Positions 25,065 to 33,878 are shown, counted from the stretch's first letter. The stretch: DNA of 64,000 nucleotides from Undibacterium piscinae (GCA_003970805.2 CP051152.1:3596001-3660000), one strand, 5' to 3'. Program-made: numbers and translations. The notes: a model not told the origin generated them from the letters alone.

Positions 25065-26138
25065 TTAAGCTGATATTGGTACGGCATTTTCTGTGGCGAT
25101 AGGGCTGGCTGGTTTGCTCGTTTCTGCGGCAGCACCCATCCCGAACAAGTCCTTGGGATTTTGCAATTCCGGGATCAAATCCAGAATGCGCGAATCTTTT
25201 TGCACGACATATTTTTCTACGTAACGCATGGCGGAAAAATCTTCCAGCGCAAAGCCAACCGAATCAAACACAGTGACCTGCTGTTCGTTCTCGCGACCGG
25301 CTGCACTACCGTCTATCACGCGCCACAATTCAGTGACCACGAAATCGGCCGGCATTTGCTGCAATTCGCCTTCTATACGTGATTGTGGTTCAAATTCGAC
25401 GATCACGCGGGCATTGTCGAGTATCGCCGGATGCAGCTCGGTTTTACCCGGGCAATCACCGCCGACACCATTGATATGCGTGCCAGGGCTAATCATTTCC
25501 GGCAGCAGGATCAAGGCATTGGTCTTGTCTGCGGTCACTGTGGTGATGATGTCAGCACCTTTGGTCGCCTCAGACGTCGAGCCGGCACGTATGATACGCA
25601 AATTCGGATAGGCGCGCAGATTATTGATCAGTTTATCGGTGGCAGCCGGGTCAACGTCATACACGCGCAATTCCGTGATGCCCAAAATGCAGTGAAAGGC
25701 AATGGCCTGAAACTCGCTTTGCGCGCCATTACCGATCAGGGCCATGCTGCGACTATTCTTGCGTGCCAGGTATTGTGCGGCCAGTACCGAAGTGGCGGCA
25801 GTGCGCAGCGCGGTGGTTAAGGTCAGCTCGGACAACACGCGCGGATAACCGGTGCTGACGTCAGACAATACGCCAAAAGCGGTGACCGTGAGTAAGCCTG
25901 CCTGAGTGTTTTTTGGGTGGCCGTTGACGTATTTAAACGAATATTGCTCGCCGTCGGAAATCGGCATTAATTCTATGACACCTACGTCAGAGTGGCTGGC
26001 GACGCGCGCACATTTGTCAAAATTATTCCAGCGCAAATAATCTTCCTTGATCATGCCGGCCAAAGTCGCGATTGCGTTCTCATGGCGGGTTTTAGTCAAG
26101 TGTGCTTGCATTTCTTGTGTGCCGATAAACGTCACCAT
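25065..26138 (-). CDS. ocd: Ornithine cyclodeaminase
   Basis: The enzyme converts ornithine directly to proline and ammonia with bound NAD+. The 357-residue protein belongs to the ornithine cyclodeaminase/mu-crystallin family: substrate-binding N-terminal part with MKSVNGHPKN-like KYVNGHPKNT, arginine-rich LTTALRTAATSVLAAQYLAR, NAD-binding GNGAQSEFQAIAF and the catalytic-Asp region GVGGDCPGKTEL. ATG 26138 is chosen because GGAGAA precedes it; the frame extends 13 codons further upstream without support. It is divergent from the Lrp-type gene and upstream of arginase. Confidence 0.92.
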   Translation of the reverse strand: MVTFIGTQEMQAHLTKTRHENAIATLAGMIKEDYLRWNNFDKCARVASHSDVGVIELMPISDGEQYSFKYVNGHPKNTQAGLLTVTAFGVLSDVSTGYPRVLSELTLTTALRTAATSVLAAQYLARKNSRSMALIGNGAQSEFQAIAFHCILGITELRVYDVDPAATDKLINNLRAYPNLRIIRAGSTSEATKGADIITTVTADKTNALILLPEMISPGTHINGVGGDCPGKTELHPAILDNARVIVEFEPQSRIEGELQQMPADFVVTELWRVIDGSAAGRENEQQVTVFDSVGFALEDFSAMRYVEKYVVQKDSRILDLIPELQNPKDLFGMGAAAETSKPASPIATENAVPISA

Positions 26139-26379
26139 AATGTTCTCCGTGGGTTTTTTTGATTTGCTACGACGCATTACCCTCAGTCCAGATCGAGAAT
26201 TAGTGGGATTGAGAGATCGCTGCGATAGAAGAAGTATAGTGATTTGGCAAAATATTAGATTTCAAAATTTTGCATATTATTCTTATTTTATGAAATTAAA
26301 TTTCTATTTATAACAGTTTGATTATTGATATTTCTTTAATCGTATAATTAGTAAAATTTATATTCATCAAGGGAAATTT
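26139..26379. promoter_or_regulatory. Divergent ocd / lrp-type promoter region
   Basis: This 241-bp region separates the ocd start from the start of the Lrp-type regulator and must hold both promoters. Bases 26230-26370 are strikingly AT-rich with A/T tracts, as expected for Lrp/AsnC binding and bending. TATAAT-like hexamers occur near 26343 (GTATAATTAG), about 35 bp before the regulator start. No single operator can be fixed by eye. Confidence 0.45.
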
Positions 26380-26835
26380 GTGGATAACTACGACAAGAGC
26401 ATTTTGAGGTATTTGCAAGCGGACGGGCGTATGAGCAATCTGCTACTGGCTGAGCGCATTCATTTGTCTGCACCGCAGACTTTGCGTCGTGTACGCACCC
26501 TGGAGGAGAAAGGCATTATTCGTGGTTACGTGGCGCAGGTCTCGGCCGAATCGATAGGATTGGCGGTGATGGCTTTCGTCAGTCTGTCGCTAGACCGCGA
26601 ACAGTTTCGCAATGTGCGTGAGGTGGAGCGCAACATCATGGCGTTTCCCGACATCATAGAATGCCATACCATCTCCGGTGATTTCGATTATCTGCTGAAG
26701 GTAGTCGCACCAGACTTAAAAAGCCTCTCGCAGTTTTTGACTGATAGCCTGATGCAGGTGCCAGGCGTCGCCACCTTGCGCTCGATGATCTGCATGGAAG
26801 AGATTAAACCCGTGAGTAGTTTGCCTATCGTCTAA
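26380..26835 (+). CDS. Lrp/AsnC family regulator, probably of arginine/ornithine catabolism
   Basis: This 151-residue regulator has an N-terminal AsnC-type helix-turn-helix (residues 4-60: DKSILRYLQADGRMSNLLLA, SAPQTLRRVRTLEEKGIIRGY) and a C-terminal RAM ligand-binding domain (about 65-145) with the GDFDYLLKVVAPD core. It starts with GTG behind AAGGGA. Its divergent position next to ocd and rocF suggests that it senses arginine or ornithine and controls that operon, as related regulators (PutR/BkdR/ArgR-like) do for neighbouring genes. The ligand is inference. Confidence 0.88.
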   Translation: MDNYDKSILRYLQADGRMSNLLLAERIHLSAPQTLRRVRTLEEKGIIRGYVAQVSAESIGLAVMAFVSLSLDREQFRNVREVERNIMAFPDIIECHTISGDFDYLLKVVAPDLKSLSQFLTDSLMQVPGVATLRSMICMEEIKPVSSLPIV

Positions 26836-26847
26836 AATTTTAATAAT

Positions 26848-26949
26848 AGGACTTACGCAAAACCGCCCCAGCGTCGTTGTACTCGCCTTGCCGTACTAAA
26901 GTACTGTCTTCGGCGTTACGCCTAGCCGGAACAATTTTGCGTAAGTCCT
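26848..26949 (+). repeat. 102-bp palindromic MITE-like element, copy B
   Basis: Perfect terminal inverted repeats AGGACTTACGCAAAA and TTTTGCGTAAGTCCT bound a 102-bp element. Inside, CGCCTTGCCGTACT and AGTACTGTCTTCGGCG form a second inverted pair. It is the inverse of copy A at 14453-14554 (14 mismatches in 102 aligned bases by eye). It lies 12 bp after the Lrp-type gene and could serve as its terminator. Confidence 0.88.
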
Positions 26950-26962
26950 AAATAAGTCAGCT

Positions 26963-27037
26963 CTGCCAACGCGCATATTCCATGCGTTTCTTTAGGCACA
27001 CCAGCCTGCAAGCCGTATGGGATATGCGCGCAGGCAG
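26963..27037 (+). repeat. REP-like palindromic repeat, copy 2
   Basis: Arms GCGCATATTCCATGCG and CGTATGGGATATGCGC, extended by CTGCC / GGCAG, flank a spacer containing CACACCAGCCTGCAAGC. It is about 70 bp and resembles the copies at 22383 and 29374. It directly follows the 102-bp element. Confidence 0.82.
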
Positions 27038-27089
27038 GGGAGGTCTATGGACTTTCTTGATAGGGGTATTTTGGCTCGCTTGCCAGACC

Positions 27090-27482
27090 CTAAGGCTCAG
27101 CGCTCGCTTCTATGGCCAGATCATAGTGAAATACCTTGCTGATGATTTGCCAGCGATCGTCCAGGTAAAGTAGCGTCAGAAAGTCAGTAAAGTGTTTATG
27201 GCCGATCGCGCACTTGACACGTGCAAACGCGCTGACCGGTCCGGCGAACTCTAGCGAAATAATTTCGTCGCGGCGTACTTCGAGTCGGCTTGCCGGTGAC
27301 TGGCGTTGGTCGACAATAGGGAAATATTCCTTCATCGTCAGCGTTGATAGCTTGCCGTCGCTGGCGCAGGCATACAGTGCAGCCGGATGGAAGACGCGGC
27401 GTAGTAGCTGTGTATCGCTACCGTACAGACCATCGAAGTAGTCATTCAGGACCGCCGTCACGGCGTTAAAAGGCGGCGTCAT
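27090..27482 (-). CDS. NTF2-like (lumazine-binding type) protein
   Basis: The 130-residue protein has the pattern of the SnoaL/NTF2-like fold, in particular the Lumazine_bd_2 group: an N-terminal helix pair (FNAVTAVLNDYFDGLYGSDT), FHPAALY, MKEYFPIVDQRQSPA and a C-terminal strand DRWQIISKVFHYDL. Such proteins are small ligand-binding or isomerase-like folds; no function can be assigned. ATG 27482 overlaps the stop of the upstream tautomerase gene (ATGA), so the two are translationally coupled. An earlier start would lie inside the tautomerase frame. Confidence 0.75.
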   Translation of the reverse strand: MTPPFNAVTAVLNDYFDGLYGSDTQLLRRVFHPAALYACASDGKLSTLTMKEYFPIVDQRQSPASRLEVRRDEIISLEFAGPVSAFARVKCAIGHKHFTDFLTLLYLDDRWQIISKVFHYDLAIEASAEP

Positions 27483-27679
27483 TTGGCCGCTCTCAGGGCG
27501 GTGACGGTTTGCCCGGCGATACCCCAATTATCTGTGTCGACTTCTTGGATCACGATATGGGTGGTGGCTGGGTCTTTATTTAATACCCTTACCAGTAGCT
27601 CGGTGGTGGCGCGGATTAATTCGGCTTTTTGTTCGGCGCTAACGCCATCGCGGGTGATTTGTATATTCACGTAGGGCAT
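27479..27679 (-). CDS. 4-oxalocrotonate tautomerase family protein
   Basis: A 66-residue protein with the catalytic N-terminal Pro exposed after Met removal (MPYVNIQITRDGVSAEQK) and the family core (ELIRATTELLVRVLNKDPATT, HIVIQEVDTDNWGIAG). These small enzymes interconvert enol and keto forms in aromatic degradation or act on unknown substrates; the DTDNWG motif is common in the YusQ-like group. It is co-transcribed with the NTF2-like gene by ATGA overlap. Confidence 0.88.
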   Translation of the reverse strand: MPYVNIQITRDGVSAEQKAELIRATTELLVRVLNKDPATTHIVIQEVDTDNWGIAGQTVTALRAAK

Positions 27680-27755
27680 GCTGATTCCTTTAATTGATTG
27701 TCAGGTGATGGTTGGATCACCCGTGCTAGAAAATTGCGACTTGTGTCGGGGGGCT

Positions 27756-28364
27756 CTACTTGAGCAGGCCTTCCGCTTGCATGGCTTGATAGACTGCCGG
27801 GCGGGCCGCCACTCGTGCTAGCAAACCCTGTAACTTAGGCAAATCAGACAAGTCTAAATTAAGGTATTTAGCCCAGCCTGTGACCGCGAACAAATAGGCA
27901 TCTGCCACGGTGAAGTCGGCTCCAGTCAGATATCCGCTATCGTTTAACTGGCTCTCTAGCCAAGTATATTTTTTGCGCAGTAATTGAGTGTGTAAGCTCT
28001 TTGCGGCTGGCTCAAATTCAGGATTGAACAAGGGACTGAATGACTTGTGCAGCTCGGCTGTAATATAGTTCTGCCATTCCAATACGCGGTAACGCGCCAG
28101 GCTGCCTGCGACCGGCATCAGGGTGTGGTTGACTGCTCGTTCTGCGATGTATTGCGCAATCACCGGACCTTCACTGAGCAGGTTGCCATCTTCCAGCAAC
28201 AGTGCGGGTACCTGGCCCTTAGGATTAATCTGAAAATAGTCGCGGCCTTCGCCAGTGAGGTGAGTCGCGATGTCGACTTGCTCTAGCGTAAAGGCGCTGG
28301 CAGACTCGCGCAGGATGATATGGGGCGCGAGTGAGCAGGCGCCAGGGGAGAAGTAGAGTTTCAT
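27756..28364 (-). CDS. Glutathione S-transferase, beta class
   Basis: The 202-residue protein has the N-terminal thioredoxin-like domain starting MKLYFSPGACSLAPH with Cys10, the reactive residue of bacterial beta-class GSTs, the cis-Pro glutathione site KGQVPALLLEDG and SEGPVIAQYI, and the all-helical C-terminal domain with the ADFTVADAYLF capping motif. It would conjugate glutathione to electrophiles in the cytoplasm. It is divergent from the LysR gene remnant, which may once have regulated it. Confidence 0.92.
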   Translation of the reverse strand: MKLYFSPGACSLAPHIILRESASAFTLEQVDIATHLTGEGRDYFQINPKGQVPALLLEDGNLLSEGPVIAQYIAERAVNHTLMPVAGSLARYRVLEWQNYITAELHKSFSPLFNPEFEPAAKSLHTQLLRKKYTWLESQLNDSGYLTGADFTVADAYLFAVTGWAKYLNLDLSDLPKLQGLLARVAARPAVYQAMQAEGLLK

Positions 28365-28464
28365 CAAAATCCAAAAAAATAGTTATCGGAGTAAGAATTT
28401 TATTCATGGCTTGAAGATCGATAAAGATATAATTCGGTAATTTAATAGTTACATGAGGTAATGA

Positions 28465-29332
28465 ATGGCGCGCTATTTTGATGACCTTATGTTGGGCAGT
28501 ATCGAGTTGTTTTGTCTGACAGCAGAACGTCAGAGTTTCACTGCCGCAGCTGCTGCTGCCGGCTTGACACCGGCTGCGGTGAGTCGCTCGATCTCGCGGC
28601 TGGAGGCAAGATTGGCGGTGCAGTTATTTGTTCGCACTACCCGACGTGTGCGTCTGAGCGATGCCGGGCTCAAGTATTATGAACAATGTCGTCAGGCCTT
28701 GGGGCAATTGGTCGAGGCTGAGCGCGAGATTACCGGCAAGCAGAGCCTGGCCACGGGCACGGTACGCATCAGCCTGCCAACCTCTTATGGACACTATCGG
28801 GTCTTGCCCTTGTTGCCCTTGTTTATATCCTTTAGTCGCAGATATACAGCTCAGCAATCGCAACGTGACTTTAGTGCCGAGGGTTTTGATCTGGCAGTGC
28901 GCAGCCGCACACCCCCCGATTCCAGTCTGGTCGTGAGGAAACTAGAAGATGCCGATTTGTTGGTAGACTGAGTATGTGAAGCGGCATGGAAAACCCGGCA
29001 TGGAACAAATATAGCCATGAATGCGTGCAGCCAGTAGCGGTCAAGTGGTGCCGTGGCTATTGCGTGGCAAGGGCGGGTATTTGAGTTTTTGCCGAAAGGC
29101 AGTGTGCGCCTCGATGATATTTTGGCGCCTATCACTCTGGCGATCGCCGCTGCGGGTCTGGTGCAAACCTATCGATTTTTGTTGCTCACCACCATTTAGA
29201 GCAAGGCTCTCTGATCTGCCAGAGTTCAGCGGTGCATCGCGCCCGTTCTCGTTAGTGTATCCGTCTAAGCGCCATCTGCCGCAAAGAGTCAGAGTTCTCA
29301 TTGATTTTTTATTGCTGCATTTGGGTAAGTAG
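28465..29332 (+). pseudogene. LysR-family regulator, degraded
   Basis: An intact helix-turn-helix domain opens the gene (residues 10-70: LFCLTAERQSFTAAAAAAGL, TPAAVSRSISRLEARL, LFVRTTRRVRLSDAG), followed by the start of the effector domain up to a stop at 28971. Family-like pieces continue downstream in changing frames: ASSGQVVPW (about 29030), GRVFEFLPKGSVRLDDIL and AAAGLVQTYRFLL (29071-29190), and GASRPFSLVYPSKRHLPQRVRVLIDFLL (29230-29325). Several indels and a lost segment separate them, so this is a pseudogene and not a single homopolymer error. It lies divergent to the GST gene. Confidence 0.85.
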
Positions 29333-29346
29333 ACGGTTTTAGGCCT

Positions 29347-29367
29347 ACTAGACTGCAGCAGTCTAGT
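29347..29367. other. 21-bp perfect palindrome
   Basis: ACTAGACTGC and GCAGTCTAGT are perfect inverted arms around a single A. It lies between the LysR remnant and the third REP-like repeat. It could be part of a terminator for either side or an operator; there is no T run. Confidence 0.55.
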
Positions 29368-29373
29368 GATCGC

Positions 29374-29445
29374 CTGCCAACGCGCATATTCCATGCGCTT
29401 CTTCAAGCACACTGCCCGCAAGCCGCATGGAATATGCGTGCTGGC
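29374..29445 (+). repeat. REP-like palindromic repeat, copy 3
   Basis: Arms GCGCATATTCCATGCG and CGCATGGAATATGCG are the best-preserved of the family. The spacer holds CACACTGCCCGCAAGC, close to that of copy 2. It lies between the convergent LysR remnant and benE. Confidence 0.85.
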
Positions 29446-29493
29446 CGGGTGCTCATATCGATTTTTAAACCAGGTTAGCTGTTGTGTCTGAGT

Positions 29494-30795
29494 TCAGCTT
29501 GCTCTTGGTCGCAGCACAAAATAACTGAGCAATCCTATGCCTATGCCCCAGCAGGCTGAACCTAATCCCAGTAAAGTAATATTTGATGCGGTGACGATAA
29601 AGGTCAGTAGGGCCGCTTCACGTTCGCTGGTTACACTCATGGCATTGACTAAACCATTCTGGATTGCGCCTAGTAAAGCCAGTCCGGCTACGGTGGCTAC
29701 CAGTGCTGGCGGCAAGTGCATGAAGCTGTCGGTTAGCGAACCTGCAAAGCTGCCTATCAGCAGATAAAAGACACCGCAGGCGACACCTGCCAGCCAGCGT
29801 TTTTCTGGCAGGTGATGCGCTTCCGGGCCGGTGCAGATCGCGGCCGTGATCGCGGCCAGATTAATGCCATGCGAGCCGAACGGCGCGGTGATGAGGCTGG
29901 CCAGACCGGTGGTACTGACTAGCTTACTGACCGGAGCGTGGTAGTTAGCGGCGCGCAGTACTGCCACTCCGGGAACCTGTTGACCGGTCAGGCACAAGAC
30001 GGCTAGCGGTAAACCTATGCTGATGATGGCACTGAGTGAGAGTTCGGGTGTGGTCCAGACCGGCTGGGTTAAGGATAAATGAAAGGTAAACGGCAAGACA
30101 CTGCGGCTTGCGCCATTGAACGCCGCAGCATTATCGCCCCAGCCCAGACCTAGCCACAGCGCAATTCCCAGTAACAAGGTCAGGACGATGGCGTAGCGTG
30201 CCGAACTGCGCTTGAAGATCAGGTAGCCGAGAAACATCGCCGCCACCAGTAAAGGCGCACCGGCAACCTCGCTGCGCGCTCCGGCAAAAACTTCTACGCC
30301 GAACTTAAACAAGATGCCTGCCAACATCGCTGCGCACAGGCTTTTGGGGATGACGGACATCAGCCGTTCAAATACACCGCTCACGCCAACTAACCACAGC
30401 GCTGCTGCCGCGAACAGGTAGGCCCCGATGGCCTGATGATACGGTACCGTAGCTAAGGCGCTCACCAGCAAGGCTGCGCCGGGCGTGTTCCAGGCGCAGA
30501 TCACCGGGATTCTGTGACGCCAGCTTAGCCAGGCGCTGCAGGCGCCGGCACCGATAGAGATCGCCCAGACCCACGATGCCATTTGCGCCTGGCTCAGTCT
30601 GGCGCTTTGACCTGCCTGCAAAATCAACAGCGCGGGTCCGGCATACGAGATCAGTACCGCGATGAAACCGGCCAGTAGTGCAGGAAACACATCATGTGCC
30701 TGACGTAAGGCAAGCTGCGATTGAAAGGGGCTGCCGGGCGTGTCGGACGAGACGGCGGCAGAGTCAGGGTGGGCGGGGGATTTTGCAGTAGTCAT
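29494..30795 (-). CDS. benE: BenE family benzoate/H+ symporter-like permease
   Basis: The 433-residue protein is a multi-pass (about 11-12 helices) inner-membrane carrier of the BenE family, usually about 390-430 residues. Family features include the aromatic and Gly-rich PALLAGFIAVLISYAGP start, AWNTPGAALLV, GVFERLMSVIPKSLCAAMLAGILFKFG and the later AITAAICTGPEAH. Transport of benzoate is the family assignment; no benzoate catabolic gene is nearby, so the substrate is not proven. ATG 30795 is used; an upstream in-frame start at 30843 would overlap the divergent regulator's promoter. Confidence 0.88.
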   Translation of the reverse strand: MTTAKSPAHPDSAAVSSDTPGSPFQSQLALRQAHDVFPALLAGFIAVLISYAGPALLILQAGQSARLSQAQMASWVWAISIGAGACSAWLSWRHRIPVICAWNTPGAALLVSALATVPYHQAIGAYLFAAAALWLVGVSGVFERLMSVIPKSLCAAMLAGILFKFGVEVFAGARSEVAGAPLLVAAMFLGYLIFKRSSARYAIVLTLLLGIALWLGLGWGDNAAAFNGASRSVLPFTFHLSLTQPVWTTPELSLSAIISIGLPLAVLCLTGQQVPGVAVLRAANYHAPVSKLVSTTGLASLITAPFGSHGINLAAITAAICTGPEAHHLPEKRWLAGVACGVFYLLIGSFAGSLTDSFMHLPPALVATVAGLALLGAIQNGLVNAMSVTSEREAALLTFIVTASNITLLGLGSACWGIGIGLLSYFVLRPRAS

Positions 30796-30861
30796 GTGAC
30801 TAGTGTAGGTGAACTGAGGGCACAGTTTGCCTACAGTTGCCAACTGCCTTATGCTATACAG
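30796..30861. promoter_or_regulatory. benE / mocR divergent control region with direct repeat
   Basis: Only 66 bp separate the two start codons. The direct repeat ACAGTTTGCC-T-ACAGTTGCC (about 30821-30841) is followed by TATGCTATAC, a possible -10 for the regulator. MocR-type regulators typically bind such direct repeats between themselves and a divergent target, so this is the likely operator for benE and self-control. Confidence 0.45.
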
Positions 30862-32340
30862 ATGGAAAATTTAGAATCTGTTATGCAGCACAGTTATCGG
30901 CAGTTGGCGGATCATCTGATGCACGAGATCAAGGCCGGTAATTATCAGGTCGGTGAACGCCTGCCCTCGGTGCGCGCCTATGCGGGCGCGCACGAGGTCA
31001 GCGCATCGACCGTGATCCGCTGTTATCGCTATCTCGAAGGCCTGGGCATGGTGACAGCGCGCTCCAAATCGGGCATGTATGTGGCCGACTGGAAAGCGCA
31101 AAACCTTAGCCGCAAAGACCAGCGTCAAGCTAATGAAAGCAAGCCGCCGGCGGTCGAATACGATAAATTGATGTCGCATCAGCACCGCATGATGCAGTTG
31201 TATGCGCTCACTGCACAACCCTTGCATCTGGGGCTGCATCTGGCTAGCGCCGCGCCGCAATGGTATCCGTGTGAGGCGTTGGCCAAGATAGGGCAAAGGC
31301 TGTTGCGCCATGATGCGCAGGCGATAGGCGTGTACCCAACCGGTACCGGCTTGCCGGTTTTAAAGAGCGCCTTGATTCATCATCTGGCTAGCTTCGGGGT
31401 CGATCTGCAAGCGCAGGATTTGCTTATCACCAATGGTAGTACCGAGGCGCTGAGCGTAGCCTTGCGCGCGGTGGCACAAGCGGGCGATGCCGTCATCGTC
31501 GAATCGCCGGTGTACTTTGGCTTGCTGCAAATGATAGAAAATCTGGGGCTGAAAGCATTGGAAGTGCCTTGCGTTGCGGGTGCCGGTATCAGCCTGGAGG
31601 CGCTGGAATATGCACTGGAGCATCATGCCGGTGTAAAGGCGATCGTCGCGATGCCGAATTTCCAGAATCCGCTGGGCTGCGCCATGTCGGAAAAAAACAA
31701 GCGGCGCTTGCTAAAACTGGTAGAGCACTACGACATCGCCCTGATCGAGGATGATGTCTTTGGCGACCTGTCGCACGAAGCCGAGCGTCCGCAGCCGGTC
31801 AAGGCCTGGGACAGACATGGTCACGTGATTTATTGCGGCTCTTGCAGTAAAAGTATGGCTCCGGCATTTCGGCTCGGTTGGATCGCCGGTGGCCGTTATC
31901 ACGCCCGCATCGCCGCTTTGAAATTGAGCCATTCCTTAGTGACTCCCTTGTTTGAGCAGGCGGTGCTGGCTGAGTTCTTGCACAGCGGCGCACTGCCATC
32001 GCATCTGCGTAAATTGCGCGAACGGCTGGTGGCGAATATTCCGCTGGTGCTGGCTGCGGTACGGCGTTATTTTCCGGCGGGTACGCTAGTGATCAGTCCG
32101 GCCGGCGGTTGGTGGCTATGGCTTGAGCTGCCGGAGAAAGTCGATAGCCTGGCTTTGCTGCGATTGGCAGTCAGCGAAGGTATTGCCTTCACACCGGGGG
32201 TGATGTTTTCCAATTCGGCCAAGTACGCGCATTTTATGCGCCTCAACATTGGGCGGCCCTGGGATAGAGAGTTAGAGCAGGGCATCAAAATTTTGGGGCA
32301 ACTGGTAGCGCAGTTGATGTACAGTCTTGCTGGGCTTTGA
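30862..32340 (+). CDS. MocR-type regulator (GntR winged helix + PLP aminotransferase domain)
   Basis: The 492-residue protein fuses an N-terminal GntR winged helix (about 8-75: YRQLADHLMHEIKAGNYQVG, ERLPSVRAYA, VSASTVIRCYRYLEGLG) to a fold-type I aminotransferase domain. The PLP lysine is Lys330 in CSCSKSMAP, and the Arg that binds the carboxylate is near the C-terminus (FMRLNIGRPW). Such regulators use PLP or an amino-acid adduct as signal. It is divergent from benE and so probably controls it. ATG 30862 is chosen; the frame is open to 30721 within benE antisense. The decayed mrp operon begins right after its stop. Confidence 0.9.
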   Translation: MENLESVMQHSYRQLADHLMHEIKAGNYQVGERLPSVRAYAGAHEVSASTVIRCYRYLEGLGMVTARSKSGMYVADWKAQNLSRKDQRQANESKPPAVEYDKLMSHQHRMMQLYALTAQPLHLGLHLASAAPQWYPCEALAKIGQRLLRHDAQAIGVYPTGTGLPVLKSALIHHLASFGVDLQAQDLLITNGSTEALSVALRAVAQAGDAVIVESPVYFGLLQMIENLGLKALEVPCVAGAGISLEALEYALEHHAGVKAIVAMPNFQNPLGCAMSEKNKRRLLKLVEHYDIALIEDDVFGDLSHEAERPQPVKAWDRHGHVIYCGSCSKSMAPAFRLGWIAGGRYHARIAALKLSHSLVTPLFEQAVLAEFLHSGALPSHLRKLRERLVANIPLVLAAVRRYFPAGTLVISPAGGWWLWLELPEKVDSLALLRLAVSEGIAFTPGVMFSNSAKYAHFMRLNIGRPWDRELEQGIKILGQLVAQLMYSLAGL

Positions 32341-32360
32341 CCAGTTATTACGGCTACTGT

Positions 32361-32532
32361 TGGTTTGAGCGCTGGCTGATGATTGCCGCAACGCTGGCCA
32401 CGCAAGGGCAGGACATCCAAGCAGGTGAGCGCACGCTGTTGCCGTTTTCACCTATCTTCGCGCTGCTCTGGCCGGTGGCAGTGCGGCACTGGCCTGTGTC
32501 TGGGCCAGCAAATTTCACAGATTGACGGCGCT
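32361..32532 (+). repeat. mrpA internal tandem duplication, copy 1
   Basis: This segment matches 32696-32850. The strongest blocks are GATTGCCGCAACGCTGGCC and AAGGGCA, then a long near-identical stretch from about 32432 to 32532. Compared with copy 2 it has extra bases (GACATCCAAGCAGGTGAGCG) and lacks a few in the CTCTGGC region. Confidence 0.8.
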
Positions 32533-32695
32533 GGCATTGATGGGTGTCGCAGGACTTTGTACCGCCGATTACTTTTGCCTGGCGCTCGGATGGCATTGAC
32601 CCAGTTATCGGTAGAGACTGTCACGACGTTGCAAAAATTGTTTCAGTCTGTTGCGCGTGCTGTTACGACTACTCTCTAGCCGGCGTTTCGACGCG

Positions 32696-32850
32696 CTTTG
32701 GTGAGCGTGCTACTGATTGCCGCAACGCTGGCCACGCAAGGGCAAACACGCTGTTGCCGTTTTCACCTATCTTCGCGCTGCTCTGGCTGATCGGTGCAGT
32801 GCGGCACTGGCCTGTGTCTGGGCCAGCAAATTTCACAGATTGACGGCGCT
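32696..32850 (+). repeat. mrpA internal tandem duplication, copy 2
   Basis: Second copy of the mrpA-internal segment, about 334 bp downstream of the first. Its downstream border leads into TCCACTTTTGCCTGGTTCTC and then the intact mrpA C-terminal part, while copy 1 leads into a degenerate version of the same continuation. Confidence 0.8.
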
Positions 32851-33878
32851 TCCACTTTTGCCTGGTTCTCGGCACCGGCTTCAGGCGCATGGGCCGACGC
32901 TGGTTACCCCTTGCTAGGATTGCGCTGGTTACCCAAGCGTATCGCCGCTTTGGAGGCGCTTGAAGTAAACTCTGAGAGTTTAACTTCCAGGGCCAGGCGC
33001 ATGGGCCGACGCGGGCGCGACCTGCTGCTGGCGCTGATGGCGGGCGCTGGCATGACGTTGCTGTCGTATGCCATGATGAGTCGCGATTTTCCGCAAAGTA
33101 TTTCGCCGTTTTTCCTGGAACGTGCTTTACCCGAGGGCTTCGGCACCAATGTCGTCAATGTCATGCTGGTTGATTTTCGTGGCCTTGATACTCTGGGTGA
33201 AATCTCGGTGCTGGGCATCGTGGCATTGACAGTGTATGCGCTGCTGCGACGCTTTCGTCCGGCACCAGAGAGTAAGCAACTACCTTTGCAGCAGCGCCTG
33301 TTAGCCGCTGATATCGCCACCGATCTGGTGCATGCCAATACTGCGACCGATACAGCCAGTGGTTATCTGCTGGTGCCTGCGGTGCTGGTGCGCTTGCTGC
33401 TGCCGATCTCGGTGCTAATTGCCGTACATTTATTTATGCGTGGTCACAATCAACCGGGTGGCGGTTTTGTCGCAGGATTGGTTTTATCTACCGCATTTAT
33501 TTTGCAATACATAGTCTCAGGCACTTTGTGGGTAGAGGCAAATATACGGCTAAGGCCGCAACGCTGGATCGCTTTTGGTTTGCTGATGGCAACCACTACC
33601 GGGCTGGGTTCTTTTTTCTTCGGCTATCCTTTCCTGACCACCCATACCGCGCATCTGCATTTACCTTGGTTAGGTGAAATCCATATCGCCAGCGCCTTGT
33701 TTTACGATATAGGCGTGTTTAGTCTGGTGGTGGGGGCGACCTTATTGATACTCACTGCTCTGGGCCATCAGGCGGTGCGCGGTCATCGCGGTAAATTGCG
33801 TGCAGCAGAAACAGAAGCAGACGTCGATGCGCAAGTTGATGCGGGCTATCACACACCAACTACCGAAGGGAGCGCCTA

